Below, piece by piece: positions 1 to 5,736 of a DNA stretch of 5,736 nucleotides. How positions within the stretch are numbered: position 1 is the first letter of the stretch; every line of letters starts with the position of its first letter. Source of the stretch: an uncultured Spartobacteria bacterium (GTDB lineage Bacteria > Verrucomicrobiota > Verrucomicrobiia > Chthoniobacterales > Terrimicrobiaceae); NCBI GenBank assembly GCA_903915315.1, contig CAIWSO010000241.1, positions 1 to 5,736 of the forward strand, written 5' to 3'. Both the position numbers and the translations under genes were made by a program. Under the pieces are notes generated by a model. The model had not been told where the DNA came from and searched no databases. It saw only the letters and a list, made by a program, of their open reading frames with translations.

Positions 1-2
1 AC

Positions 3-197
3 ATGGTTCATGAACAACTCCGTGCCCGTAACGCAGCCAGTGGCGGGGAGGAAATGCTTCGCCTTCGCGCCTATGAGAAACTTCAGAATCTCGTATCCCG
101 CGGAATGGTCAAAAAAACAGGGAAAAAATACAAGGGGCTTGCCTCACTCGCAAAAGCCCTCACCCCTGACCCCGTTCACGTTCCCGCAGGGAAATAA
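3..197 (+). CDS. Hypothetical protein, 3' fragment; C-terminus resembles a winged helix
   Basis: The frame is open to the left edge of the window, so this is probably the end of a longer gene; the ATG at position 3 may be internal. The visible 64 residues are highly charged. A predicted helix rich in Arg, Glu and Leu (about residues 6-32, with LRLRAYEKLQNLV near its end) is followed by SRGMVKKTGKKYKGL, which reads like the recognition-helix end and basic wing of a winged-helix DNA-binding domain, and then by a short proline-containing tail. I do not recognise the family. A perfect inverted repeat followed by a T-rich run lies 35 bases after the stop, which supports a real transcript ending here. 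The gene converges on ilvB and is not part of the minus-strand series. The DNA-binding role is inference from residue pattern only. It could equally be a basic ribosome- or RNA-associated protein. Confidence 0.5.
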   Translation: MVHEQLRARNAASGGEEMLRLRAYEKLQNLVSRGMVKKTGKKYKGLASLAKALTPDPVHVPAGK

Positions 198-231
198 CGC
201 CTCCTCCTCCCGGAGCTCCCCCTCAAAATTC

Positions 232-260
232 ATCCCTCTTTGGTTGAGGGATTTGTTTTT
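232..260 (+). terminator. Rho-independent terminator of the left-edge gene
   Basis: ATCCCTC (232-238) pairs perfectly with GAGGGAT (246-252) around a 7-base loop. It is followed directly on the plus strand by TTGTTTTT (253-260). The stem lies 35 bases after the stop of the plus-strand gene. Read on the other strand, the run after the stem is only weakly T-rich, so it acts mainly for plus-strand transcripts. Confidence 0.75.
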
Positions 261-430
261 AAAACCTCAGTCTTCCAAAATCCTTTGGGATCAATCAACG
301 GTTCAGTGGCTAAGCGTTTTACGCCCCAGAATCGGCTCCGCTTTTTGTTTGCTTTAGGATTTTCTCATTCCAATCCACACGGGGTTCGAGATGCACTTTC
401 CTCGCGGTCCTCACAACCGCATCGCGACTG

Positions 431-469
431 CAAAAAGAGAAGAACCCTCCATAAAATTTAGGAGGGCTC
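431..469 (-). terminator. Rho-independent terminator of the ilvB transcript
   Basis: On the minus strand GAGCCCTCC (469-461) pairs with GGAGGGTTC (450-442): nine pairs including one G-U, around a 10-base A/T-rich loop. A T-rich run TTCTCTTTTTG (441-431) overlaps and follows the stem. It sits about 40 bases after the ilvB stop and would end the serS-to-ilvB series. On the plus strand the stem is not followed by a T run. Confidence 0.8.
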
Positions 470-481
470 AAACTCTGTTCC

Positions 482-520
482 TACCGTAATTGACCGAAAA
501 ATATCGGCAATTACTCGGTA
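482..520 (-). other. Long imperfect hairpin spanning the ilvB stop codon
   Basis: Nested complementary arms can be read directly: TACC (482-485) with GGTA (517-520), GTAATTG (486-492) with CAATTAC (508-514), and CCGA (494-497) with TCGG (504-507), around the loop AAAATA. A single unpaired base (493) and a two-base bulge (515-516) interrupt the stem. The ilvB stop codon (511-513) lies inside one arm. No T run follows on either strand, so this is not a simple terminator. It lies 12 bases upstream of the true terminator in the ilvB transcript and could protect the 3' end or assist termination; that role is inference. Confidence 0.6.
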
Positions 521-2286
521 ATGATATCCTTGTAGGTCTTGCCTGATGGAATCATTGGCAACACGTGCTCAGTGAATGGCACCATGACGTCGAGAAGATA
601 GGCTTCTTTCGAATCAAGCATGCGCTTCATTGCGGCTGGCAGATCTTTTTTATGGAGAACCCGTTCGCAAGGGACGCCGAAGCCTTTGGCGATGTCAACG
701 TAGTTTGGGTAAACGCGCTCGAGATCCTTCGGATCGCCGAGGAAGGTATGCCCACGGTTGCCGCCGTGGAAGCGATCTTCCCATTGAACAACCATGCCAA
801 GGTGTTGGTTATTGAGAATAATCGCCTTGGCTGCAATGCCCTCGATATGAGCCGTGGCCAACTCTTGGACATTCATCAAAAAGGATCCGTCCCCATCGAT
901 GTCAACGACCTGCTTGTGAGGCGCGCCGACCTTGGCTCCCATTGCGGAAGGATAACCGAAGCCCATGGAACCGAGACCTGCGGATGTGATGAATGTGCGT
1001 GGTTTGTCAAAATTGTAAAATTGACCAGCCCACATTTGGTGTTGGCCCACGCCTGTGGTGATGATCGCTTCGCCCTTGGTCATCTCGCACAAGAGTCGGA
1101 TGACGTGTTGGGGCTGAATGACATCGTCCGTGTCCTTGAAGGAGAGCGGGTGCTTGGCCTTCCACTCGTTGATCTGCTTATACCAGGCTGGGAGACGGTT
1201 GAAATTTTTCGTCGTCCGCTTGTAGCCAGCTTGGTCGAGAAGCTTGTTGAGACGGCTCAACGCATACTTGATATCGCTCAAGATCGGAAGGCGCACCGAT
1301 TTGTTTTTGTTGATCTCGGAGTTGTCGATGTCGATGTGAACGATCGTTCCATGCTCACAAAATTTCTCGACTTTGCCAGTCACGCGATCGTCGAAACGAA
1401 CACCGATCGCAAGAAGGAGGTCGGCTTCGTTCACGGCATTGTTCGCGTAAACGGTGCCGTGCATTCCGAGCCATTTGAGGGACAACGCGTGGGACTCAGG
1501 GAAGCAACCGATGCCCATGAGCGTAGTGGCCACTGGGATTTGTGTGCGCTCGGCAAATTCCAACAGCTCTGCCGAAGCCTCGCCGGACATCACTCCGCCG
1601 CCACAATAAATCATCGGGGCTTTGGCTTGCTTGATCATGCCGATCATCTCGTTGAGCGCGACGTCGTCCGCCTTGCGCTCGGGCTTGTAGCCGCGAAGGT
1701 TGATTGTTTTTGGGAAAATCGGCTGCGTCGTCTGATTCTGGATATTCTTGGGGATATCGATCAGCACAGGACCCGGACGCCCCGAACCGGCGATGTAAAA
1801 GGCTTCTTTAACGATACGGGGAAGCTCGTTGATGTCCCAAACGAGGTAGCTGTGCTTTACCATCGGAAGGGTCATTCCAAAAACGTCTGTTTCCTGGAAT
1901 GCGCCTCGCCCAATCATTTCCTGTGGAACCTGACCCGTGATGGCCACGAGAGGGATCGAGTCCATGAAGGCATCGGCGATGCCGGTGACGAGATTCGTCG
2001 CACCGGGGCCAGAAGTGGCCATGCAAACACCAACACGACCGGTCACACGGGCGTAGCCCTCCGCCGCAAAGATGCCGCCTTGCTCATGACGAGGCAGGAT
2101 TGTGCGGATCTTTTTGGTTTTGGTGAGAGCCTGATGGATCGGCATCGAGCAACCGCCGGGATAAGCGAAAATGACGTCCACGCCCTCACGTTCGAGGCAT
2201 TCGACAAGGATTTCCGCTCCGTTCATGACTTTGCCCCGTTCGGGTGCAGTGGCGGACTTCGATGTGGCGGATTTTTTGGTCTTCAT
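511..2286 (-). CDS. ilvB: Acetolactate synthase, large (catalytic) subunit
   Basis: This ThDP-, FAD- and Mg2+-dependent enzyme condenses pyruvate with pyruvate or 2-oxobutyrate, the first common step of valine, leucine and isoleucine synthesis, in the cytoplasm. The 591 residues show the full three-domain layout. The N-terminal ThDP domain carries AYPGG (41-45) and the catalytic glutamate E68 in PRHEQGG; a central FAD-linked domain includes GVRFDDRVTGK (295-305); the C-terminal ThDP domain has the GDGS...NN motif (465-493). NNQHLGMVVQWEDRF (492-506) and the ending EHVLPMIPSG (573-582) match the plant/cyanobacterial type. Residue 46 is Cys where plant enzymes have Ala122. The first 20 residues form a Lys/Ser/Thr/Ala-rich extension, and no Shine-Dalgarno sequence precedes this ATG. 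A second ATG at 2226 (residue 21, right at the conserved core) has GGGG seven bases upstream and may be the true start. The gene follows the MgtE-like gene by 21 nt. No ilvN is adjacent. Confidence 0.97.
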   Translation of the reverse strand: MKTKKSATSKSATAPERGKVMNGAEILVECLEREGVDVIFAYPGGCSMPIHQALTKTKKIRTILPRHEQGGIFAAEGYARVTGRVGVCMATSGPGATNLVTGIADAFMDSIPLVAITGQVPQEMIGRGAFQETDVFGMTLPMVKHSYLVWDINELPRIVKEAFYIAGSGRPGPVLIDIPKNIQNQTTQPIFPKTINLRGYKPERKADDVALNEMIGMIKQAKAPMIYCGGGVMSGEASAELLEFAERTQIPVATTLMGIGCFPESHALSLKWLGMHGTVYANNAVNEADLLLAIGVRFDDRVTGKVEKFCEHGTIVHIDIDNSEINKNKSVRLPILSDIKYALSRLNKLLDQAGYKRTTKNFNRLPAWYKQINEWKAKHPLSFKDTDDVIQPQHVIRLLCEMTKGEAIITTGVGQHQMWAGQFYNFDKPRTFITSAGLGSMGFGYPSAMGAKVGAPHKQVVDIDGDGSFLMNVQELATAHIEGIAAKAIILNNQHLGMVVQWEDRFHGGNRGHTFLGDPKDLERVYPNYVDIAKGFGVPCERVLHKKDLPAAMKRMLDSKEAYLLDVMVPFTEHVLPMIPSGKTYKDIITE

Positions 2287-2307
2287 AAGGCGATGGAAAA
2301 TAGTTGA

Positions 2308-3300
2308 TCACGTTAAAATAGCGTAGAGCATTTTGGCGAGTCCAAAATAACACGAGAGAGTGCATATATCGGCGATCGCCAAAGTCAGCGGGCCTGCAGC
2401 AATTTTGGGATCGAGCTTAAGGACGCGGGAAATCGCCGGGATGAGCACACCGAGAAGGCACGCCGAAATCGTGGATAAAAAAACACTGCCCCCGATCGAT
2501 AGGGCCGCGAGCCAGTCGTGCTTCCACGTGTATACGATCATTCCAACAAGCCCTCCGCACGCCCCACCAAGCAGTACCGATGTCACAAACTCCTTCCGCA
2601 CGGCCCCGATCATCCAAAGCAGCGTGGGCTTGCTTTTATGCATGGCCTGCAAGGTGACGGCGATCGACTGGGCACTCACGCTCTCGCCGAGACCGAGCAC
2701 CAGCGTGAGAAAAAAGGCGAGGAGGATTTGTTTTTCGAGCGTTTCAGAAAAAGCCCCTGCGAGCAGGGCGCAAGCTGTTCCTCCAAGAATGGTCGAAAGA
2801 AGCCAGGGAAAGCGAAGAACAAAGGCCCTACTCGAAGAGGCGCTCCGGATCTCGCTGGATCTCACACCCAGCGTTTGAAAAAGATCATCCATTCTCTCGT
2901 GCTCGGCGAAGTCGAGGACCTCTTCCGTGAAGACCCCCACATCGAGCACTCCACGAATGCGTCGCCTCTCATCCACCACCGGGAAAGCGAGGAATTTGTG
3001 GAGCACGAAAAGTTCACAGGCCTCGAGAAGAGATGCCTTGGTCGGAATCGCCACCACGCGCCGGATCATGCAATCGCGAAGCGGCATCTCGAGCGGTTCC
3101 GTGAGCAAACGCCGTGTCGGCAGCACACCCTCCAGAACACCATCCTCGCCGGTCACATAGAAATAAATGATTTTTTCCCTTACCCCCTGCTTCCTGATCA
3201 GGTCCAGTGCCTCACCGATATGGAGGCTGGAATCAAGCACCGGAAAATCCATGGAACAGAATTCCAGAACCGGTCGCTGCATCTCTAATGAAGGAAGCAT
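2308..3300 (-). CDS. MgtE-type magnesium transporter, short form (two CBS domains plus membrane domain)
   Basis: Probably an inner-membrane Mg2+ channel/transporter. Two CBS domains occupy about residues 11-72 (ending in GVLEGVLPTRRLLTEPLE) and 73-135 (FLAFPVVDERRRIRGVLDV); in MgtE these sense Mg2+ or nucleotides. A linker leads to five predicted membrane segments (about 160-185, 190-213, 231-257, 265-290, 303-329) in the MgtE arrangement. D311 matches the pore aspartate (Asp432 of Thermus MgtE) and D297 matches Asp418. The signature usually read as GNxGxQS is here ESVSAQS (206-212). At 330 residues it lacks the N-terminal superhelical domain of canonical MgtE (about 450 residues); short forms without it are known. 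ATG codons at 3300, 3282 and 3252 are all possible starts, and none has a good ribosome binding site. It lies 54 nt after the Mpv17-like gene. The family is clear; Mg2+ specificity is inferred. Confidence 0.85.
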   Translation of the reverse strand: MLPSLEMQRPVLEFCSMDFPVLDSSLHIGEALDLIRKQGVREKIIYFYVTGEDGVLEGVLPTRRLLTEPLEMPLRDCMIRRVVAIPTKASLLEACELFVLHKFLAFPVVDERRRIRGVLDVGVFTEEVLDFAEHERMDDLFQTLGVRSSEIRSASSSRAFVLRFPWLLSTILGGTACALLAGAFSETLEKQILLAFFLTLVLGLGESVSAQSIAVTLQAMHKSKPTLLWMIGAVRKEFVTSVLLGGACGGLVGMIVYTWKHDWLAALSIGGSVFLSTISACLLGVLIPAISRVLKLDPKIAAGPLTLAIADICTLSCYFGLAKMLYAILT

Positions 3301-3354
3301 GAATGTGCCATACCCGAGAATAACGAACCTGACAACCGACGAGCGCGATTTTTC

Positions 3355-4038
3355 CTAATCCCGCGAGTCACTTTCGTTGATGGTAGTCAAAATCAAAACC
3401 CAGAAACACTGGATCAGGACAGCAACTGGCAACTGAAGCAATGGAGGCATCGAATACACCAAGCTCACCCCCGGCAACCACACGCACCATACCGCAATCT
3501 GCGTCGGTATTATTTTTTCATTTAAAAAATCCCAAGAGAAAATCGTCGCAACGGCTGATGTTTGAAATCGCTCTTTCTGCCATGCGAGATAGGCGACCAC
3601 TAGGGGATTCACGATGAGCGGGCTAAAAATTAACAGATCAACCGCCACCTTGATTAAAACTACGTCCCAGGTGTTACCAACGCCAAACCATCCGCCTTGG
3701 AGACGATAAAAACAATCCACCACAACTCCGAGCACGGCCCAGAGGGGCGCCATGGAAACGACCCGCCAAAGATTGTCCATCCCAATCCGCCCTTTTTGAA
3801 AAAAAACGATACGCAGAACTTCCGGAAGCAGTGTTCCAGAGAAAATATAGCTCACGACTGCAAATGCATATCCCATCTGACTACGAACAGTTCCGACCTT
3901 GGCCAAAAAATCCCGAGTGCCATCGTGAAAAAGATAAAGAGCGATAAAGCAGGCCATCACCGACTGTAGGAGGAGGCCCGGAAGGATATTCGTGCGGGCG
4001 GCTTGCAAGCCCCTCACAAAAGCAGATCGAAAGGTCAA
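3355..4038 (-). CDS. Mpv17/PMP22-like integral membrane protein
   Basis: A 227-residue polytopic membrane protein, with hydrophobic segments at about 17-37, 54-78, 92-111, 126-150, 180-198 and 200-219. The second half follows the pattern of the mitochondrial/peroxisomal Mpv17/PMP22 family. VDCFYRLQGGWFG (107-119) is followed by K130 and D134 in KVAVDLLIFSP, matching the KxxxDQ...P block. Next comes IAVWCVWLPGVSLVY with W184, W187 and P189, then MPPLL and a terminal CFWVLIL (211-217), matching the family's W..WP.....Y..VP and late Trp. The usual Gln after Asp is Leu here. Eukaryotic relatives are linked to pore activity and mitochondrial DNA maintenance; nothing is established for bacteria. 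The start is TTG at 4038, overlapping the tilS stop (TTGA), with purine-rich GGAAGGG ending 8 nt upstream, which suggests translational coupling. The family assignment is by eye. An unrelated membrane protein is the alternative. Confidence 0.65.
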   Translation of the reverse strand: MTFRSAFVRGLQAARTNILPGLLLQSVMACFIALYLFHDGTRDFLAKVGTVRSQMGYAFAVVSYIFSGTLLPEVLRIVFFQKGRIGMDNLWRVVSMAPLWAVLGVVVDCFYRLQGGWFGVGNTWDVVLIKVAVDLLIFSPLIVNPLVVAYLAWQKERFQTSAVATIFSWDFLNEKIIPTQIAVWCVWLPGVSLVYSMPPLLQLPVAVLIQCFWVLILTTINESDSRD

Positions 4039-5054
4039 TTCCCCTGCCCTTCCAAAAAGATAACTCCAGTCCGGCGACGCGCGTGTAGTCCCCCAGGCAG
4101 ATTGACTTTAGCGGGCGCCTTCGAACCATCCAAAAGCGAAAGAACGCGGCGGGTCTCCACTAATCCTGCATCAACCACACCCGACTCGCGCAACCATCGG
4201 AGAACAACGCGAGAGCGAAGCGCTGGATGCATAGCACGAAGTTCCTTGCAGGATAGTTGCCTCGTAACAGCAGGCACAAGCGAGGCCATCCACTCCTCCT
4301 CCTCCCTTAAAATATCGGCTGCTCGCAAAATCGCCTGACGAAACGACGACCCCACGGCGGACTCCATCGCCGGAAGAACCTGCAGGCGGATTTTATTGCG
4401 GGTGTAAGTGGTCTCCTTGTTCGACGAATCCTCGCGAAAGGCGACGCGATGGGCTTTTTGGTAAGTGGAAATCTCTGCCCGTGTCACCCCAAGAAGAGGT
4501 CTGTGGATTTTCAACCGACCTAAGCTGGAAACCGGCTTCATGCCTCCCAATCCAGCGGCACCGCTCCCGCGAAGAAAATTAAAAAGACACGTTTCCACCT
4601 GATCGTCGGCATGGTGGGCCAGCAGAATCGATGTGCAACGATGCAGGCCTGCGCACTCTGCAAAAAAGGCACGCCTCAAATCGCGCGCGGCGAGTTCGAC
4701 CGATTTTTTTTCCGCTTGGGCATAATCTGCGGTTCGTGCGCGGGCTTGCTCGATCTCCAATCCCATACGATCAGATGTTCGCTTGACCAAGCGCGAATCG
4801 AGCTTGGAACTTGCCCCGCGAAGCCCGTGATCCAAGTGACAGACGACCATTTTTTGGAAACCCAACGCATGCAGGGCATGCAGAAGGACCATCGAATCGC
4901 GACCGCCGGATACGCCAACAAGGATTTTTTTTCGCTTGGAAAGCCCCCCCATGGCGGCTTCCAAAGCGACTAGCAAGGGATCAAGCGACTTACTTGGAGA
5001 TTTTTTCGGCACCGAAATACGAGTGAAGTGCCGGAGGCAGGTTGACCGAGCCAT
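4035..5054 (-). CDS. tilS: tRNA(Ile)-lysidine synthase
   Basis: A cytoplasmic ATP-dependent enzyme that attaches lysine to C34 of the CAU-anticodon tRNA-Ile, switching it from Met to Ile decoding. The N-type ATP-pyrophosphatase loop is seen as SGGRDS (49-54) after ILVGV, followed by HLDHGLRG (73-80), ARDLRRAFF (123-131), LLAHHADDQVETCLFNFLRG (144-163), and the FREDSSN...YTRNKIR region (about 196-213), all typical of TilS. A helical middle region follows, and the protein ends with LPGGLHARRRTGVIFLE. At 339 residues or fewer it is shorter than the 432-residue E. coli enzyme. The start is uncertain: ATG 5054 would overlap serS by 65 nt, GTG 5012 by 23 nt, and TTG 4976 would not overlap. None has a clear ribosome binding site, and TilS usually begins about 20-30 residues before the loop, which favours 5012 or 4976. 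It is very likely cotranscribed with serS. Confidence 0.95.
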   Translation of the reverse strand: MARSTCLRHFTRISVPKKSPSKSLDPLLVALEAAMGGLSKRKKILVGVSGGRDSMVLLHALHALGFQKMVVCHLDHGLRGASSKLDSRLVKRTSDRMGLEIEQARARTADYAQAEKKSVELAARDLRRAFFAECAGLHRCTSILLAHHADDQVETCLFNFLRGSGAAGLGGMKPVSSLGRLKIHRPLLGVTRAEISTYQKAHRVAFREDSSNKETTYTRNKIRLQVLPAMESAVGSSFRQAILRAADILREEEEWMASLVPAVTRQLSCKELRAMHPALRSRVVLRWLRESGVVDAGLVETRRVLSLLDGSKAPAKVNLPGGLHARRRTGVIFLEGQGN

Positions 5055-5736
5055 CAGGCTGCTGGCCGCTCTCGAGGATCGCCACGTAGAGGCGGGCTAG
5101 AGCCGTTCCAGAACCATTAAGGGTATGGCAGAATCGGTTTTTCCCATCCTCCGCCTTGTAACGAAGATTCATGCGGCGGGATTGAAAATCCTCGAAGTTC
5201 GTGCAACTCGAAACCTCCAAATACGCATTCTGCCCGGCAGCCCAGACCTCGATGTCGTAGGTTTTGGCGGCTCCAAATCCCATGTCGCCCGTACAAAGCT
5301 CGATGACACGGTAATGTAGGCCGAGAATCTGGAGAACCCTTTCGGCATTCTGAGTCAGGGATTCGAGTTCGGCACGTGAGTCGTCCGGGGCACAGATTTT
5401 CACCAACTCGACTTTGTCGAATTGGTGCATGCGGATGAGGCCGCGCGTTTCGCGCCCGGCTGATCCCGCCTCACGACGGAAGCAGGGTGTGTAGGCAGCA
5501 TATTTGATTGGGAACTGGGCCATCGAGACAATCTCCTCACGATGGAGATTCGTCACCGGCACCTCGGCCGTCGGAACAAGGAATAGTCCGCCGCCATCGA
5601 CTCCATACATATCTTCCTCAAATTTTGGCAACTGACCGGTCCCAACCATGCATTCCCGCTTCACGAGGAACGGCGGGCTTACTTCGGTGTAGCCGTGCTC
5701 GCGCGTATGAAGATCGAGAAGGAAATTTAAAATGGC
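4990..5736 (-). CDS. serS: Serine-tRNA ligase, C-terminal catalytic part (5' end outside the window)
   Basis: Class II aminoacyl-tRNA synthetase that activates serine with ATP and charges tRNA-Ser (and tRNA-Sec where present) in the cytoplasm. The last 248 codons are visible. The frame continues without a stop to the right edge, beginning with AILNFLLDLHTREHGYTEV and the motif 1 proline region SPPFLV, so the gene extends beyond the window. Visible landmarks (fragment numbering) are GTGQLPKFEEDMY (32-44), the serine-binding TAE (56-58), motif 2 FRREAGSAGRETRG (86-99) followed by MHQFDKVE, ELCTGDMGFGAAKTYDIEVW (126-145), and motif 3 NGSGTALARLYVAILE (197-212). The missing part should hold the N-terminal coiled-coil arm that recognises the long variable arm of tRNA-Ser. 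The GTG at 5664 is internal and not a start. serS is the most upstream visible member of the minus-strand series. Confidence 0.97.
   Translation of the reverse strand, partial: AILNFLLDLHTREHGYTEVSPPFLVKRECMVGTGQLPKFEEDMYGVDGGGLFLVPTAEVPVTNLHREEIVSMAQFPIKYAAYTPCFRREAGSAGRETRGLIRMHQFDKVELVKICAPDDSRAELESLTQNAERVLQILGLHYRVIELCTGDMGFGAAKTYDIEVWAAGQNAYLEVSSCTNFEDFQSRRMNLRYKAEDGKNRFCHTLNGSGTALARLYVAILESGQQPDGSVNLPPALHSYFGAEKISK

Larger units (their letters stand above)
198..510. other. Intergenic region between convergent genes; no gene supported
   Basis: This 313-base stretch separates the plus-strand gene ending at 197 from the minus-strand ilvB ending at 511. It begins with a C-rich tract (198-225) and contains a plus-strand terminator (232-260) and a minus-strand terminator (431-469). 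At its right end lies most of a hairpin that runs into the ilvB stop codon. Between 261 and 430 I see only weak inverted repeats, for example a 5-bp stem of 404-408 with 416-420. Short open frames here lack ribosome binding sites and have unnatural composition. I found no tRNA or recognisable small RNA. Confidence 0.7.

Noticed and set aside
198..230. A C-rich tract (G-rich on the minus strand) that might form a quadruplex or act as a ribosome binding site.
   Set aside because: The G runs are mostly two or three long and uneven, and no minus-strand gene begins just after its GGAGGAGG motifs.
380..396. A GGTTCGAGA sequence resembling a tRNA T-loop.
   Set aside because: The flanking bases do not pair as a T-stem, and no acceptor, D or anticodon arm can be drawn around it on either strand.
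240..461. A 73-codon open frame on the plus strand in the intergenic region.
   Set aside because: It starts at a TTG inside the terminator stem-loop of the preceding gene, has no ribosome binding site, has unnatural composition, and runs into the opposite terminator.
565..2307. A 580-codon open frame on the plus strand covering nearly all of ilvB.
   Set aside because: It lies antisense to a gene with unmistakable family motifs. Its translation is rich in His, Arg, Asp and Val without recognisable domains, as expected for the shadow of a strongly biased coding sequence.
2518..3288. A 256-codon plus-strand open frame opposite the MgtE-like gene.
   Set aside because: Antisense shadow with no recognisable motifs, while the minus strand encodes clear CBS and MgtE domains.
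2308..3300. The possibility that the MgtE-like gene is a truncated pseudogene, because it lacks the N-terminal domain.
   Set aside because: The frame is intact with two complete CBS domains and the whole five-segment membrane region, and short forms of this family are known.
3307..3335. A possible minus-strand promoter before the MgtE-like gene: TTGTCA, 17 bases, TATGGC.
   Set aside because: The -10 element matches only half of the consensus, and the implied start of transcription would fall on the ATG itself. It is more likely chance in an intra-operon gap.

Overview
The window looks like an ordinary housekeeping stretch of a bacterial chromosome with moderate G+C (a little over half, by eye). 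Nothing in it looks like a mobile element, phage, plasmid or CRISPR array. The gene content and protein style suggest the PVC group: a plant/cyanobacterial-type acetolactate synthase, a short CBS-MgtE protein, and a bacterial Mpv17-like membrane protein of a kind I associate with Verrucomicrobiota, perhaps the Opitutae. This placement is inference from remembered family resemblance and has not been tested by a search.

Layout: nearly everything is on the minus strand and reads right to left as one tightly packed series: serS (3' part only, running off the right edge), tilS, an Mpv17/PMP22-like membrane protein, a CBS-MgtE-type transporter, and ilvB. serS and tilS may overlap by up to 65 nt. 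The tilS stop and the TTG start of the Mpv17-like gene share the four bases TTGA. The next two gaps are only 54 and 21 nt. The series ends after ilvB with a hairpin spanning the ilvB stop codon, followed about a dozen bases later by a good rho-independent terminator. At the left edge a plus-strand gene fragment, with a C-terminus resembling a winged helix, converges on ilvB and has its own terminator. The 313-base gap between the convergent genes therefore holds back-to-back terminators and no gene I can support.

How the genes work together: serS (tRNA-Ser charging) and tilS (lysidine modification of tRNA-Ile) are both translation genes. ilvB makes the committed precursors of the branched-chain amino acids. 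The two membrane proteins between them, one a probable Mg2+ channel/transporter, have no obvious pathway link, although SerRS, TilS (ATP) and acetolactate synthase (ThDP) all use Mg2+. The points most worth a second look are the bacterial Mpv17-like protein, the altered MgtE signature, a cysteine at a herbicide-site position of IlvB, and the absence of ilvN beside ilvB. I did not find a convincing previously undescribed system.
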